Below the pieces are notes generated by a model. The model was given only the letters and a program-made list of their open reading frames with translations, searched no databases and was not told the origin of the DNA. The position numbers and the translations under genes were made by a program. From Undaria pinnatifida (taxonomy: Eukaryota; Sar; Phaeophyceae; Laminariales; Alariaceae), in the NCBI GenBank assembly GCA_012845835.1, contig JABAKD010000030.1, forward strand, positions 9,089,805-9,153,804: a stretch of 64,000 nucleotides of DNA, written 5' to 3'. Positions 11,474-24,900 of the stretch are shown piece by piece. The first letter of the stretch is position 1; every line of letters begins with the position of its first letter.

Positions 11474-12958
11474 GTGAATGTGTTGTATGTCCGTTCCACG
11501 CTGCCTTGCAGAACGCAGAGAAGCCGAAGCGCGGCTCGAAGTGAAGAAAAGGGTAGGGGCTCTCGCAACTATGGAGGCTTTCGCCGAACTCTCACCGACG
11601 GCTCGGAGTGCTCGGTACAGTTTTTGTGAACGCGTACTGCGCGGTTCCCGCCAGACGAGAGGGGCTATCAATAAAAGGTGGCGCTGCAACCGATTGGCTC
11701 TCGTCTCGGGTTTCCTTTGCTTACGGAGCTATTCAACACGTTGCCAGGACACCGCTGCGGTGGATACAAGAGCCATTTTGTATCCCTGTTGTTACTCCAA
11801 CTGCTGTCGGGACTGCCCGTCGTACCGTGCGTCGTATCGTGCGGCGCGACCGAGTGTTTTTGTTGGTTCCCCCTTACGATGTTCGTCACAGCTTGCGGTG
11901 TGCACCTTATCAGATGCCGACGGATGGAAGTTGCCGAGTTGTGCAGCGTTGACTCGCGGCAACCCAACAGGCGTGTGGTTGGTTGCCACTCACCGTCCAC
12001 ACCGACGCGCTGTTTTTATTCGAGACCGGAAAGAGACTGAATCCTAAATCCGCAATGGTATCGATGTTGCCACTGTAGGTACTGGACCGCGTGAATACCG
12101 AGGCGATGAAGCGGCCGGCTTGTGGGATCGCATTCCTCGGCGATTTCTGGCACGCCCGGGGCTCTCTCAAGGTGAGAACTGCTTCCTTTTTTTCGTGAAA
12201 ATGTGCTGCGGCGATCTTCGACTGTTTTGACACGCAGAGCACGGGCGGACGGTTTTTTGCCGGAAAACGCCAGCCGCTCTTGAAATTTGCGCGTCATTGG
12301 TGTTGGGGTTCGGCTCAGCATTGGGTGAAAATAAGTACTTTAGTGACGCCTTTGAACACTGCTGCGCTTGGGGTGAAACGACCCTCCCGTAGGAGCAGTG
12401 CTTCAAATAGCAGTCCCTTGCCACTGGAGTTGATAAGAGCGGCGCGTGCACGGTTTTCCATTCTATGTTTCCAACACGCGAGACCTCTGCACTGGTCGGG
12501 GCGCTGCAGATTCTGACGCCTGCTACGATAGAGGTGGCATTTTTTCTTCTTTTTTTTTTGAATGGTGGCGCTCGTTAGCCCGAAATCGTCGGAATGTTCA
12601 TTCTTGTTTTGAAGTATGCTCTTTTTGTATACCTACACCATGGGTTTATTAATCACAAATACACTTTTAATTTGCTCTACATCATTTTTGGGGTGAGATT
12701 GAGAACCCCTCAAGTGGTTGGAAGCCTCAGAACACACACGTGGTGCACCTCTGCCGCAGCATGTGTCTTCTGCCGCGTATTCACACATGTTCGCTGCACT
12801 TCCCTGGCCACTGCCCTGGATCAAGTGAGCGTGACTCGGCGAAAACACCACTTCCCTTGCTCATCGCACCCGCGTACGAACCTCCCCTTCCCCCTCACCC
12901 TCCCCCCGCCCTCCCCTGTTTAACCATCCACACCCCGGTCACAACAACAACAACAACA

Positions 12959-12995
<37 letters not shown>

Positions 12996-15900
12996 AACCA
13001 TCAAGGTGGACCTGCTGGTACCGATCATGAACCGATTGGCAACTTGGACGCGGCCAGTTGTGATGATCCCCGGGAACCACGACCAGGTCACTCTTGGCGG
13101 TGGGGTGCACGCCCTCACCCCCCTACAATTCGCCTTCGCCGATCCAAAGCAGGTAGGTTAGCGCTGCGGACGGATGGAGAGGTTCTTCTTGCACGCATAC
13201 GGAACGAGAGGGAGGGGGGGGTGGGAGGCCAATGCAGCGCTTCTGTTGACCGAAGGGTTTACAGTAGTAACGTGCGGGAGAGACGTCTGTTGGGAGCATA
13301 TGAAGCCTGAGCGAACAGCTTGCCAACAACGTCGTTTTTCTCGCGCCTTTATGTTTTAAGCTTTGTGAGGACTTGTCGACCGTGCTCCCTAACGGAAGAG
13401 ATTGTGGTGCCAATGTGTTCGCGGTGTTGTGCCTACCGATTGGCTTCCGACCGTCTCACTCGAGGCCTAGTTTCGAACACCTGCCCATTTCCTTGTCCCG
13501 CTCGCTGCCGCCCCCACCGGCAGGCACTCGTTCTTTCCGAGCCAACGCTCTTCCTTAACGCTCTGTGGATCCCACATCGGAGGAACAACGAGGCTATGAC
13601 AACCCTTCTCAGCAGCGAGGAGGCTCGGGGCGCGCGGTAAGAATTAATCCGAAAAGGGAGGCGGCCTTCGATGTACGTACACATATCTCGGCAAGTAGTT
13701 CGTTTTGGAATCACATGATTAAACGGCCCTGCTTCGCTCTCATCGCTCCCGCGCGAAACACGTCTGCCTAAACCCTCTTCTCGGAGAACCTTCCCGGCGG
13801 CTTTCTTCGCGTTCCTTGCCTTCGTCGCTTTCTTCGTGTTCTTCGGGACCGCCTCTACACTAATTTCAAGGCAAAATTTCCAGCACTGCTTCAAAATAAA
13901 TATCCCCACACTAACTTCAACACATTTTTTCCACGCTAAAATATTTTCTTCCTTTGTCAAAAAGTCGAAAAAAGTTTTTTAAACGGGTTCAAAATCTCGA
14001 GTCAGAATTGAAAAAAGTCAGCACTGAGCAAGATAGTCGTTCCCACACTAAATTCGGCATAGAAAGTGCCGATAAACAAAATCAAGTACAAAAAGTGTGT
14101 CTGAATACGCAGGTGCTCTCCGGGACCGCCCATACATTAAATTCAAGACAAGATTTCCAGCACTGCCTTCAAGACAACTCATCCACACTAAATTCAAGAT
14201 AAATGTACTCAATCCAATTTCAAGACAGTTTTCTCCACACGAATGAAATCATTTTTTTTCCAAAAAAAAAAAAAAAAAAAAAAATAATCTCCCAAACTCA
14301 AGTCAGAATAAAAAAAGGGTCAAAATTGAGCAAGATAGTCGTTTCCACACTAAATTCAAGATAAAAGTTCCGCTAAACAAAATCAAGTACAAGATTTTTG
14401 TTCGAATACGCACGTGCACGTGTCATATCATGTGACGTCGTTCGTATAACGCGACAACGCTTATGAATCTGGCAGTTAATAATCTCAGGTTCGAGCTTAC
14501 GACGAAATAACGTCATGGCGTCTTTTGTACTGAAAATAGTGTAGATAAACCCTGCCTTACATGAAAAAATCCCGGTCTGACCAGAAATAAGATATTCTTA
14601 CCTGGTGTCGCATTATGTGCACGTTTATTTTGCACATGTTTCTTCTGCTCAAATCGCATTAAAGCACACCCACCCACAGCTCTTAGAGCTACAGCAGTAG
14701 TAGCATGTTGCCGTCGAGTATGAATCACATGGACAGAACAGGACAGCGAGCTCACTCAGCCCTCAAAGCAACAAAACACACGTTGTACGAAGTTGCTGCG
14801 CGGCAGCGCAAGTAGTTCAAGTACGAGTAGTGAGAGTTGGAGAGATCTAGCATCATCATGGTGTTTATGCCGTCGAAGATTTTTTACAGCTCGCTTTTCC
14901 CCCCGATTTTGTTATGTTTCCCTTTTTTTAGACGTACCAGCACGAGGTAAGTTAAGGCTGCAGGTAATACGTACAGCAGTTCACGTTTATGTACGCGTCT
15001 ATCTGCTTCTTCTGCTCAAATCACACAACAAGCAAACCCGGCTCCTAAGCTACATTAGCATGTTTTGTCGTCGACCATCTACTGCAAGCACCGCAGCGCA
15101 ACACAGCAATTAACCGAGTACAATCGAGCAAATCACGTAGTACGTGCCCATCATAGCACAACAATGCGAGCAAAAGCAGACAGAGTTGCCGAAACCCATC
15201 ATGTCGCCGAGGATCTTCTGCAGCTCTCTGTGTTTTCAAAGCAAACGAGTACATCGAAATCTGCGCGGCCAAAAACGTACAAGTATACAACCACAAGCAG
15301 CAGCTATGCATGAATAATAGCTGGTGATGCGCGAAGAAATTGCCTTTAGTTCGAGCTCATTAACCCCTTTAGAGCCCCAAAACCCCTCCCTATACTAATT
15401 CCAAGTAATTTACCCCAAAAAACAGCTTTCCAGCTGTAAAGGACGCTACTATTCTCTCCGCGCCCTTCCTTTTTCGTACGGATGATGTGATTCGTGCGTG
15501 AATGCGACGTCCCGGTTATTGTCCGGGTAATTTGCCTGAACCGTTGAGCTCTTGGCATTTGTAATTCGTAAGTTGACCAAATCATGGCCCTCTGTCCGCT
15601 CCACATTTTGTTCTATTTGAGCTAGCTCAGCGGGCGGATGGCGCCCTTGGAGTGAAGCGTATTTTGCACGTATCATATCATATGTATACGTATACTTGTC
15701 ATTTTTTTTTCGTTGGGACACATCTCTTCGTGCTCGCACCTTTATCCGAAACGTTTGGGGGTGGTGGGCACAATCCGACCGTTAGGGTTGTGTTGCCGGA
15801 GGTTGGGCGCGATCCGTGCAGTGTGTCGCGCGTGGCAAGCCTTTTAAACTTTTTTGGCCTTGGGCATGGATGCATGAATAAGGCTAATCGTCGGGTTTCC

Positions 15901-18900
15901 GCAACATCCCCGGGGGTGGTGTTTCCGTATCCCCCCGGGGATTGGGTTTCCGAATCCCCCCGGGGATTGGGTTTCCGAATCCCCCCGGGGATTGGGTTTA
16001 CGCTTCCCTTTGATGCAAACCCAAAAAATATGTGCATATTATGCGCGCGTACCAGACCCAGAGGTGAACATTCGGCCTGTTTTTTGCCCTTTCATGAACA
16101 CAGCCATGGGCACAGCCAACACGCAGAAAGCACAGCGTTGAAACACTGCCGCCCGGCAGCACCAGCAGGCAACTCCGTGCGTGTGTGGCACATCCATCTG
16201 CACCGTTCTGCTGCGGCTACTTGATTTTTTCGGGGCCTGCTTCGTATCTGTAATCGATCACCTGTATTTTGCTGCTGCTGTGTGGGCGGCATCGCTGTTC
16301 TGGACGAAAGTATTAGGACTGTTTGGATTTAAGACTTTTGCATCAATGGTTCTTTATATTTCCGATCATCAATTTGTGCTTGCTTCCCCCACGCGACCAT
16401 GAGTAGACAAGAGCAGTGAAAATGCAGATAACACAGAAAAGGCTACAACCGTGCCCAACAGCACAAGCATCAGCAGGCAACATCATCTTCATGCGCGTGT
16501 GGCATACCCATATGTGGTGTGCTGCTGCTGTGGCTATGTGTTACATACAGCAGTAGAGCAGTATACGTATAGCAGCAAACCGATGCGTTGGTTCGTACTT
16601 GAACTTCGCTCGGCAAAGCAAATTCGTCTCGTCGAGGGGACAATTCCGAATCGCACGACGATCGAAACAATCCAGCGTGATTTGTTTTTACTCTAAAAAG
16701 CAAACAGCAGTGGATACAGGCGCTGATGCTCCATGAGAAAGGGCTTCTCTGTCTCCAGGGCACAAAAACCTGACACCTTGGACCCTACTTCATCCCCGAG
16801 CTTGAAAAGCTCCAAACCTGCCAGCCAGAACACTGCCTGCATGCGTGCGTGCAAATGTGCTATCCTGATGGCACANNNNNNNNNNNNNNNNNNNNNNNNN
16901 NNNNNNNNNNNNNNNNNNNNNNNNNNNNNNNNNNNNNNNNNNNNNNNNNNNNNNNNNNNNNNNNNNNNNNNNNNNNNNNNNNNNNNNNNNNNNNNNNNNN
17001 NNNNNNNNNNNNNNNNNNNNNNNNNNNNNNNNNNNNNNNNNNNNNNNNNNNNNNNNNNNNNNNNNNNNNNNNNNNNNNNNNNNNNNNNNNNNNNNNNNNN
17101 NNNNNNNNNNNNNNNNNNNNNNNNNNNNNNNNNNNNNNNNNNNNNNNNNNNNNNNNNNNNNNNNNNNNNNNNNNNNNNNNNNNNNNNNNNNNNNNNNNNN
17201 NNNNNNNNNNNNNNNNNNNNNNNNNNNNNNNNNNNNNNNNNNNNNNNNNNNNNNNNNNNNNNNNNNNNNNNNNNNNNNNNNNNNNNNNNNNNNNNNNNNN
17301 NNNNNNNNNNNNNNNNNNNNNNNNNNNNNNNNNNNNNNNNNNNNNNNNNNNNNNNNNNNNNNNNNNNNNNNNNNNCCCCCTCCCTCCTCCCTCCCTCCCT
17401 CCCCCTCCCTCCCCCTCCCTCCCTCCCTCCCTCCCTCCCTCCCTCCCTCCCCCTCCCCTCCCTTCCCTGCCCTCCCTCCCCCTCCCTCACCTCCCGCCCC
17501 CTCCCTCCCTCCCTCCCCTCCCTCCCTTCCCCCCTCCTCCCCTCCCTCCCTCCCCACCTGCCCCCCCTCCGCCACCTCCCCCTTTCCTCCACCCTTCCCT
17601 CCCCTCCCCCCATCCCCCCCCCTTCCCCCCATCCCTCCCTCCCCCCCTCCTCCCCCTCCCCCCTCACTCACTCACTCCTTCTCTCTCTTCTTTTTTTATT
17701 GGTTGTGTTTACGTGGGAACAACATCAGGCGTGCGTGGCAGGGGGCAATGGTAGAGGGAGATGAGGGACGTTTTTTCTTTGCGGGTGGTGGGGGGGAATG
17801 ACCGGACGCCTCGAGGCACGCTATGATACCGTTGTACGTTGGTTACGTGTTTACGCAACATTACATGCCGTTTTGCTAGCGTCCACTATGTGTGTAAGCG
17901 ACGCCCCGTCGTCGATTTTTTCTGCCTATACGAGGGTCTTCAACGCTGGCTAAATGCAACGAAGCAGGCTGCGTATGTCTTGAATGATCGAGGTAGGCGA
18001 TCGGAGGAAATCTTCCTAAGGCGTTTTTTTATTTTGTGGCCGGGGGGCAAGCGGGGGGGTAGGGCGGAGTGCTTCGGTTGTACGGCCCTTCCCAAGTGGC
18101 ATGGTGGGAAGTCATGTCTCTGAACCCTCACGATTGCAGCGTTACAGCGGGGCCGGTTGGAGGGGGTCTAGATTGTTGCTGTTGGGCCCAACTCGCCTCG
18201 CCTAACCTTGGCCATGGGATGGTTCATACGGTCAACGGTACGATTTTTCTCCGAAGTCTGTTTTTGAGTGAGGTAAATAGAAAAATTAAGCGAGGAGCTG
18301 TCTGAAAAATTAAGGTGCACCAGTCTTCACGGCAGACCGTGAGTAATTTCCGTGTTTTTTTGTGTTATGGGGTGGTGGGGATTTAGGACAGCTGCGGGCA
18401 TTGTCGTGGGGTACGTCTCACTGACAACTACAAATTCCGCACAAAAAAGGAGGCATGGTTGTAGTCGTATTTTGCACCAATCACAATTTCCAACATGAAA
18501 CATGGCCAATCAGAAAATTGCGGGCATGAAATGTCTTTTCTCCGTCGTAGCTGCATCTGCCTGTGTAGGTACACACACGGGTCGCGCTAAAAGAGCATGT
18601 GTCCCGAGCTTAGCCCTCCATGTCTCGTCGGTCCTTGCTTCTTTTTCGCAAGACTTGCGTAGCGGAGTCCGGGCAATTGAAGTCGCTCGTCGTGCTGGGC
18701 TCTGAAGCGTGGGAGGAGAAGGCGACCATTCCACTAAACGTTGGAAGGCGTTTTTTCAGGGTGAAAGGAGAGGATCAGCCCCTTCCCGATGTTGGCGAGG
18801 TGCGGGCGGTGCGGTGGGTCCCTTGTTGCATTTCGGCCGACCTGTGGACGACGAATCGAGCGTTTCATTGTCGCTATCATAACACTTCGCGTCACTTGCC

Positions 18901-21900
18901 ATATATATATTTTTCTTTTTCGCGATGTTAGGCGCGAGGTGTAACGGTTTGCCCCACGACCCGTCGATTACCTTGGCTCCCATGGGCACCTTGCTTGTTC
19001 CCGTGGACTAATCCAGTCGTTGGGCACAATGTCACGACGTTTGGTGAACCAGGGCCAGGCGTTGACCGTGTGACGTGTATCGCTCTGCAGCAGCTAGGTA
19101 GACCTCCCCTCTCCTCTCGGCCACCTCTACCTCTGATTCTACCATTCCGCCCTCCGCCCTCTCCCCCCCCCTTCCACTTGCGTGTGTCGTCCCCTCCTCG
19201 CGGCGCGCTGCAATCGTAACGTCTGCAGGTATCTCCAGGCGATCGTGTGGTGTGGACGGTAGGGGATGCGGGTTCGGAGGACGTGAGGCGTCGCGTGGAG
19301 GCCCTCCAAAAGGTGCGTTGTCGCCGGCCGGCAGCTTGCCGGGCAATGCACGCGGTTTGCCATGTTTTGTAGCGAGTAGCGAGTAGCGTGCGGCGACCGC
19401 CGCGATAACATTGACTTTGTAGCAAGAGGTCGACCGCGTGCACAGATGGCGTCGACCCACTTTCCCTCTCTCTCCCTCTTTCTCTGCCTGGACACGACTC
19501 TTCGAACGCTTTGTCCGAATGGAAGCGATCCTACCAAGCATGTAAGCGTGCATGCACGCGTTCTCGTCATGTTTTGGATGTATTTTTCGTTTTCACAAAA
19601 GTGCCATCTCGCAGTGCCTCGATGCCTCGTGTGCTTGAAACCACCCGAGGCGCCCCGAAGGCTGCTCCGCGAATTCTCCCTCTCCAAGGCCCTCACGCTA
19701 CTTGTTTTGTTTTGTGCTTGCTGAAACAACGCTGAACCTTTTCCGTCGTCCTCCGCCGTTTGCTGCTGCTGCTTGCTGGCCTGCTGCGGACGCCCCTGGC
19801 CGAACGTTTCTTCCCCGGCGATTGCCCAGGAAATGATCGAGGTAGAGGTTCGCGAGACGCCCAAACGTTCCCCGATCCCAACGCCGGGACTTTTAGGGCG
19901 TGGTCTTGGCGCGGGAGGAGCCGTCAACGGCAACGAAACGGTGTCTTCCTCAACCGTTGGCGGCATGGAAGGTGCAGCAGCGGGTGCGACTGATGGCTGG
20001 ATTCCTGATTCGACGAATTTGTCGCCGGATGCACTGTTTCGCGCGTACCTGAAGAGGGAGAGGGAGGGCGGTCGGAATGTCTCGGAGAAGGTGGGTGCTG
20101 CTGTGCGCTTCGGACGGTCGGGCGGCCCTGCCGTCAGTCGGTAATTTTTGTTTTCGGTGTTTCTTGGGTCGGTTGATTGATCAGTCGGTCGGTCGTTCGG
20201 TCGGTCGTTCGGTCGATCGGGCGGGCGGGCGGGCGGGGGATCGGGAGGTCGGGCGGGCAGGCAAATCGTCGGTCGATCAGGTGCTCCCTCGGTAGGTGTG
20301 CAGGCGGAGCTTTGTGAGTGACGTGGCCTGCCCCTTGTCCCTCGAGATGTCGCTCGGAAGATCCCTTTCGCCTTGTTGTCCGCTCCTTGATAAGTACTCA
20401 TGAATATTCGGGGAAATTTCCGTCTGTAATGCGCGTCTCCTCGCTGTTTCTTGTTTTTTCTCCCTTGCCACACAAGTCGCGCATCGAGAGCCTAGTCTTT
20501 CCCCCTCGCTGGACATCGCTCGGCAACAGCGCTAATTCTGCTTGTAATAATAAAAAAAACAGAAAAGGGTCCGTAGTGATGGCTACCTTACCGATGCATG
20601 CGATGCCGTCTCGCCGGTGTCCCGCAAGGTATCATCGCGGCCCGAGCGACCACCACAAGCTTTGCGTCCTTGGTTATATGAAGGAACCTATGTACCGATA
20701 GAAAGTTTCAACATCCCCAACATTGTCGCTGTAAGGCTGCTGTACTTGTCCAATTCTTGTGGTTGGCGTGTCGACTGGCGAGGAGTGTTGATGGACGCGC
20801 TCAGGGATCCTCTTTTTCTCCCCCTGTTGAACAGGTGGAACGGCTTGGGTTTACCCTGATCGAGGACCTAGAGCCCAAGACGGCATCGAAGGTATGGACG
20901 CGCGCTAAGAGGCCTGTCAGACCTTGCGCTCGGCGCTGGCAAACGGGGGTGTTTGTCCGAAGCTGAATTTGACTGTAGAACACGTTCTATGGACAGGATG
21001 CCGTGTCCCGCATACCCTGCGTGATGCCACCCCTTTACCCACGCTTTTGCGGTTTCCCGCCTCCGGGTTCAATGTGTTCATAGCGGTTAGCCCTTGGTTG
21101 GTGCCCCGAGACTGCGCACCACTTCGGCGCGCGTTCGTACCTCTATAGTTTTCTTCTTACCTTGATTGTTAGCGTGATGGGTGGTCATGGTCCTCGCGGG
21201 GCATGGGGTGGATGGCGAAAAGTGGGGCTGTTACGACGGGCGAGCTTGCTGCCATCTTGCCTGCCATAACTGCATCACGTCTCGTGACGCACGTATGTAC
21301 GTACAGCTCACGGGCTAACCGGGTGTACACAGAGATTGTGGCTACCATAACACTACCCGGGACTGTCTAATGGTCCACGTCGGCACCAGCACCGAGACAA
21401 AACACTGCAACGTGCTGTTGGGTTTGGGTTTGGCACACCAACCAATCACATTTTTTCGTCCAGGGCTACATTGCGCCGTCACGCTACAAGGAGCTCACGG
21501 GAGAGCGTTTTCGGTCAATGCCCCACCCCCCCAACAAAAACACAACAGGCTAAATAAGAAGGGTAACAAGGAGGGTATAAGATATGCAGTTTTTTTATGC
21601 ACTACACGAAAAAAACGTGTTGAGGGCCCGAATGCTGGGGGTGTCTTTATTAGGAGTAAAAACGATTTTCCGTCTCGAAAGGGATGCGTGGTCTATTGTC
21701 AACTTAATTTAGGACAAACAAGTACCCTCCTGGTGGGTTGACGAGGTGGTGGCTGCAGACCTGCAGGCATTTTACGCGGCGGCGTTGTGTCCCCCCACCC
21801 CCTTAGTCAGTGTCGGGACCTGAACCTACCAGAAAGAAGACATACTTCGAAGTATTTTTTTTTTTTTTTTTTTTTTGCACACTTTTACTTTCCAGCTTCT

Positions 21901-24900
21901 GGACAAGCCGTGGTCACAGTTGTCATCCCTTCTCCTCCCCGGTTCTTGCCTTCAATTTTTATCGCGCATAGGGTTCTGTAATCCCACTGCTCGTCGATTG
22001 TTCATCGAGTGTTGCTAACTCACGCTCTCGCGCTTTCCGCAAGTCAATTTGTCCACAAGAAAAATCCCAACGAATTTATACGAGTATGCACTCGGCGGGG
22101 CTCGAACTCACGAAACTGACCTATACCAGGCTCGAGGATAACCTGATACGCCACCGGGGCGACCGATCTACAAGTAGTCGGGAGGAGAAGGGCATGGATG
22201 CACCTATGTGCCCGTGTGGGCAACAGTAAAGAGTAGGACTCACGTAGTAGGAGAATTTGAAATATAAAAGGAGGAACAGGATGTGTAAGAGAAGGATATG
22301 AGGAAAATAGACGAATGTGATATGGAAGAGTTTGGTAGACTAGAGAGTGGCGAGAAAACAATCGCTGTCCTAGGAGATGGATGGTGGCCACAGACGGCGA
22401 AACAGGACGGGGATAAGATAAGCAAAATCAAATCCTGTAATATATGGGAAAAGCGTAATGAACGCCCAAACGTTGGAAGGGCCTCTATTAGGAGTAGGAA
22501 CGGTGCTCCGTCTCGAAAGGGATGCGTGGTCAATGGTCAAATGCCTAAGGCCAGCAACAAGTGAGTACGCTTCCCCCCCCCTCAGTCCTATGCCCCCCCT
22601 TCCTGCACGACTTTGCGTTGTTATGAATATTTTCTGCTGTGTATTGCTGTCGCGTGCATCACCGTAAACGCGTCTTGCGCGTGCTTTTCCTCTGAAGGAG
22701 AGTGGCATTAGAGACCGACATACCTCACTGGCGCTGCACAGCATCCAACTCAAGAATTTTGGTCCTTTCCGCGAAGAGGTGAGACCCACAAAATGGAAGG
22801 GAAAAGGAATTGGAAAATGGGAAAGGGAAAGGGGTGTGTGAAGGGTGTGTGTGTGGATGAAAAATTGGAGAGGCTGTCGTGCTCCACGAGAATCGCCTGA
22901 CTGACAACAGAGAAGCTGTCATGCTCTACCATAATCGCCTCGAAAGAGAGGCTCGCGTGCTGCATTAACATACTTTTATAGTTTTGGGGTTGTGTTTATG
23001 TTGTACAACTCACGCCGACGTGGACGCCGGCTCCTCGGGCACATGTGCACCCCATCCAGGTGACCTACCCCCTGGACGGGCGAGGCGTTGTCCTTCTCCG
23101 AGGGAGCAACCTCGACGACTCGGGCGCCGATAGCAACGGCTCGGGGAAGACGACGCTCGCCATGTCCGCGCTGTGGGCGATGGCCGGTGTCGTTGACGCC
23201 AGGTGCGAGACAGAGACCAATTGTTGTTGTTGGTTCGGCAGCAGCGATTCCCTGAGAAGGGGAGGGGGGGGGGGATAGCTGAGAAGATGAGGAATTGAGG
23301 AAAGGGAGGGGGGGGGGGAAAGGGGAGGGGAGCGGAGGGGAGGGGACGCGAGGGGAGGGGGGGGGGGGACGGGACGGGACGGGAGGGGACGGGAGGCAAC
23401 GCGAGAGGAGGGGGGAGGGGGGGGTGGAGGCAGACCGGGAAGGGGTTTAACGACGTGCCTTGTTTGGCGTTATGTGTGTACCTTCCTTTCCGGCGTAAGT
23501 TGTTCTTGATCGAGCGCTACACACGTTCGAAGAAGGTGCGACCGTCTGCAGCAGCGGAGCGATTCTCGATTGCAAATAAAAGTTGCAATTGCGGATTGCT
23601 GTTGCTTCCGTTGTTATGGCTGGAGCCACTCACCCCATCTTCTTCCTGCTCCCTTTGCCGGCCCCGTCTTGCGGTGGCGCGAGCGATCACCTTATGCAAT
23701 CCTACTGTCTTCCCGCGATGCATGATCCCCCTACAAATGCCGTTCACTCTCGGCACAGCACTAAACCAGCTCAAGACACCAACGCGATCGCGAGCTCCAA
23801 ACGTACATCCTATTAACGTTAACACCCACAGTCGAAAGCAAAAAAGAAAACGTTCGCACGCGCGCACGCGTTTCCTTTCCGCCAGGCCTGTGTCCGACGG
23901 TCGCGTTGCCGATGTTGTGCACGAAGGGACCCGCGCACTGCCGCTCTCCTCCTCCTCCTCTTCCTCCTTGTCATCGTCATCCTCGGGGCCGACCGGTTCT
24001 GAAAAGGGGGGGGAGAAATCGGGCACGAGCGGAGCGCGGCGGTCTGCGGTCGCGGAAGCAACGCTAACCGGCACCCTTAACGGGAAGCCGCTGTGGCTGA
24101 AGCGGCGCAAGGGCTCGAGGGTCAACCAGCTCTTTCTCAAGCACGACGGAAAGGACCTGACGCGCCAGATTGCGAAGTGAGCACGGTTTAGGCTGGAGTG
24201 GAGGGTGGGAAGGGATGGAAAATGGCGGGAACTAAGGGAGACCAGGCGTAGTCATAGCATGCATGGCTGTAGTCCTCAGAATCATAGGGGAGGGGGAGGG
24301 GGGGGTGTACTCTTATCATGCATGGCCGTAGTCCGTACAACTATCGTGGAGAGGGAGGGTGTACTCATTGTCATGCATGGCGGCAGTCTTTAGACTATAG
24401 CCCCTGATATCCCTACAAAGTCGGAACGGAGCACGTCGGGTTTTCGCCGACCAGACAGGGGGCGACGTTGGTTGTTCGGATGTTGTGAACTGCGTGGTTT
24501 GCCCGCGACAGCGGTTAGCGTGCACCACGAAATTGCCTCCGTACATCTGCAGCGTGTGCTTGAGATTTATGTAGTGTTTGGGTGTGGGCATAGAAGAGTG
24601 GCCCGTTTTCTGCATTCCCCGAAGACCTCCGTGCAGGCAGTCTGATCGCGCGAAAAACCCAGGGGCAACGAACCGTTTTCTCTTTGCGCGACGGACGATC
24701 GACCACGAGCGCACCGCAGGGAGGGTGGGCCACGAGGTAAATCCGTCTTCGGGGTTCCGGCTTGCCTACCCCCCATTTCTCCCGGTTGCGATCCGTGATA
24801 GGTTGCGATTGTGCAAGGCAGGATCTATTGTATGTTGTAAGGCCAAACAACATGCTTAGGCGCAGTTGCACGTGCGATATTTCGCCTCGATACTCGCAGC

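Larger units (their letters stand above)
13637..18652 (+). other. Intron region with missing nuclease exon(s) and repeats
   Basis: Between exon 4 and the next recognised exon at 18653 the family should have roughly 60-80 residues carrying the lone His and the GHxH metal ligands. I cannot find them in the readable sequence. A 500-base gap at 16876-17375 lies in the middle and is the simplest explanation. The region also contains an imperfect tandem duplication (about 13960-14120 and 14240-14415, sharing GAGCAAGATAGTCGT and AACAAAATCAAGTAC), an A-run at 14262-14284, a 25-bp minisatellite at 15905-16005, and a CCCT-rich tract at 17376-17690. Confidence 0.6.

Noticed and set aside
16693-17764. 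Long open frames on both strands across 16693-17764
   Set aside because: They run through 500 N bases and a CCCT simple repeat and have no real sequence content.
18202-18232. GHGMVHTVNG as the missing GHxH nuclease motif
   Set aside because: It resembles GHxHxPHTV, but the spacing does not give GHxH. No flanking exon with the expected YVGSPY-like block was found, and a chance match is likely.
19139-20473. 444-codon minus-strand open frame
   Set aside because: It contains an Arg-Pro-Pro-Asp repeat coded by the CGGT/CGGG microsatellite and overlaps plus-strand exons that match the SbcD-like protein and keep phase.
22088-22170. Functional tRNA gene
   Set aside because: A- and B-box-like words are present, but the ends do not form an acceptor stem and no anticodon arm is evident. 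It is treated as SINE-like.
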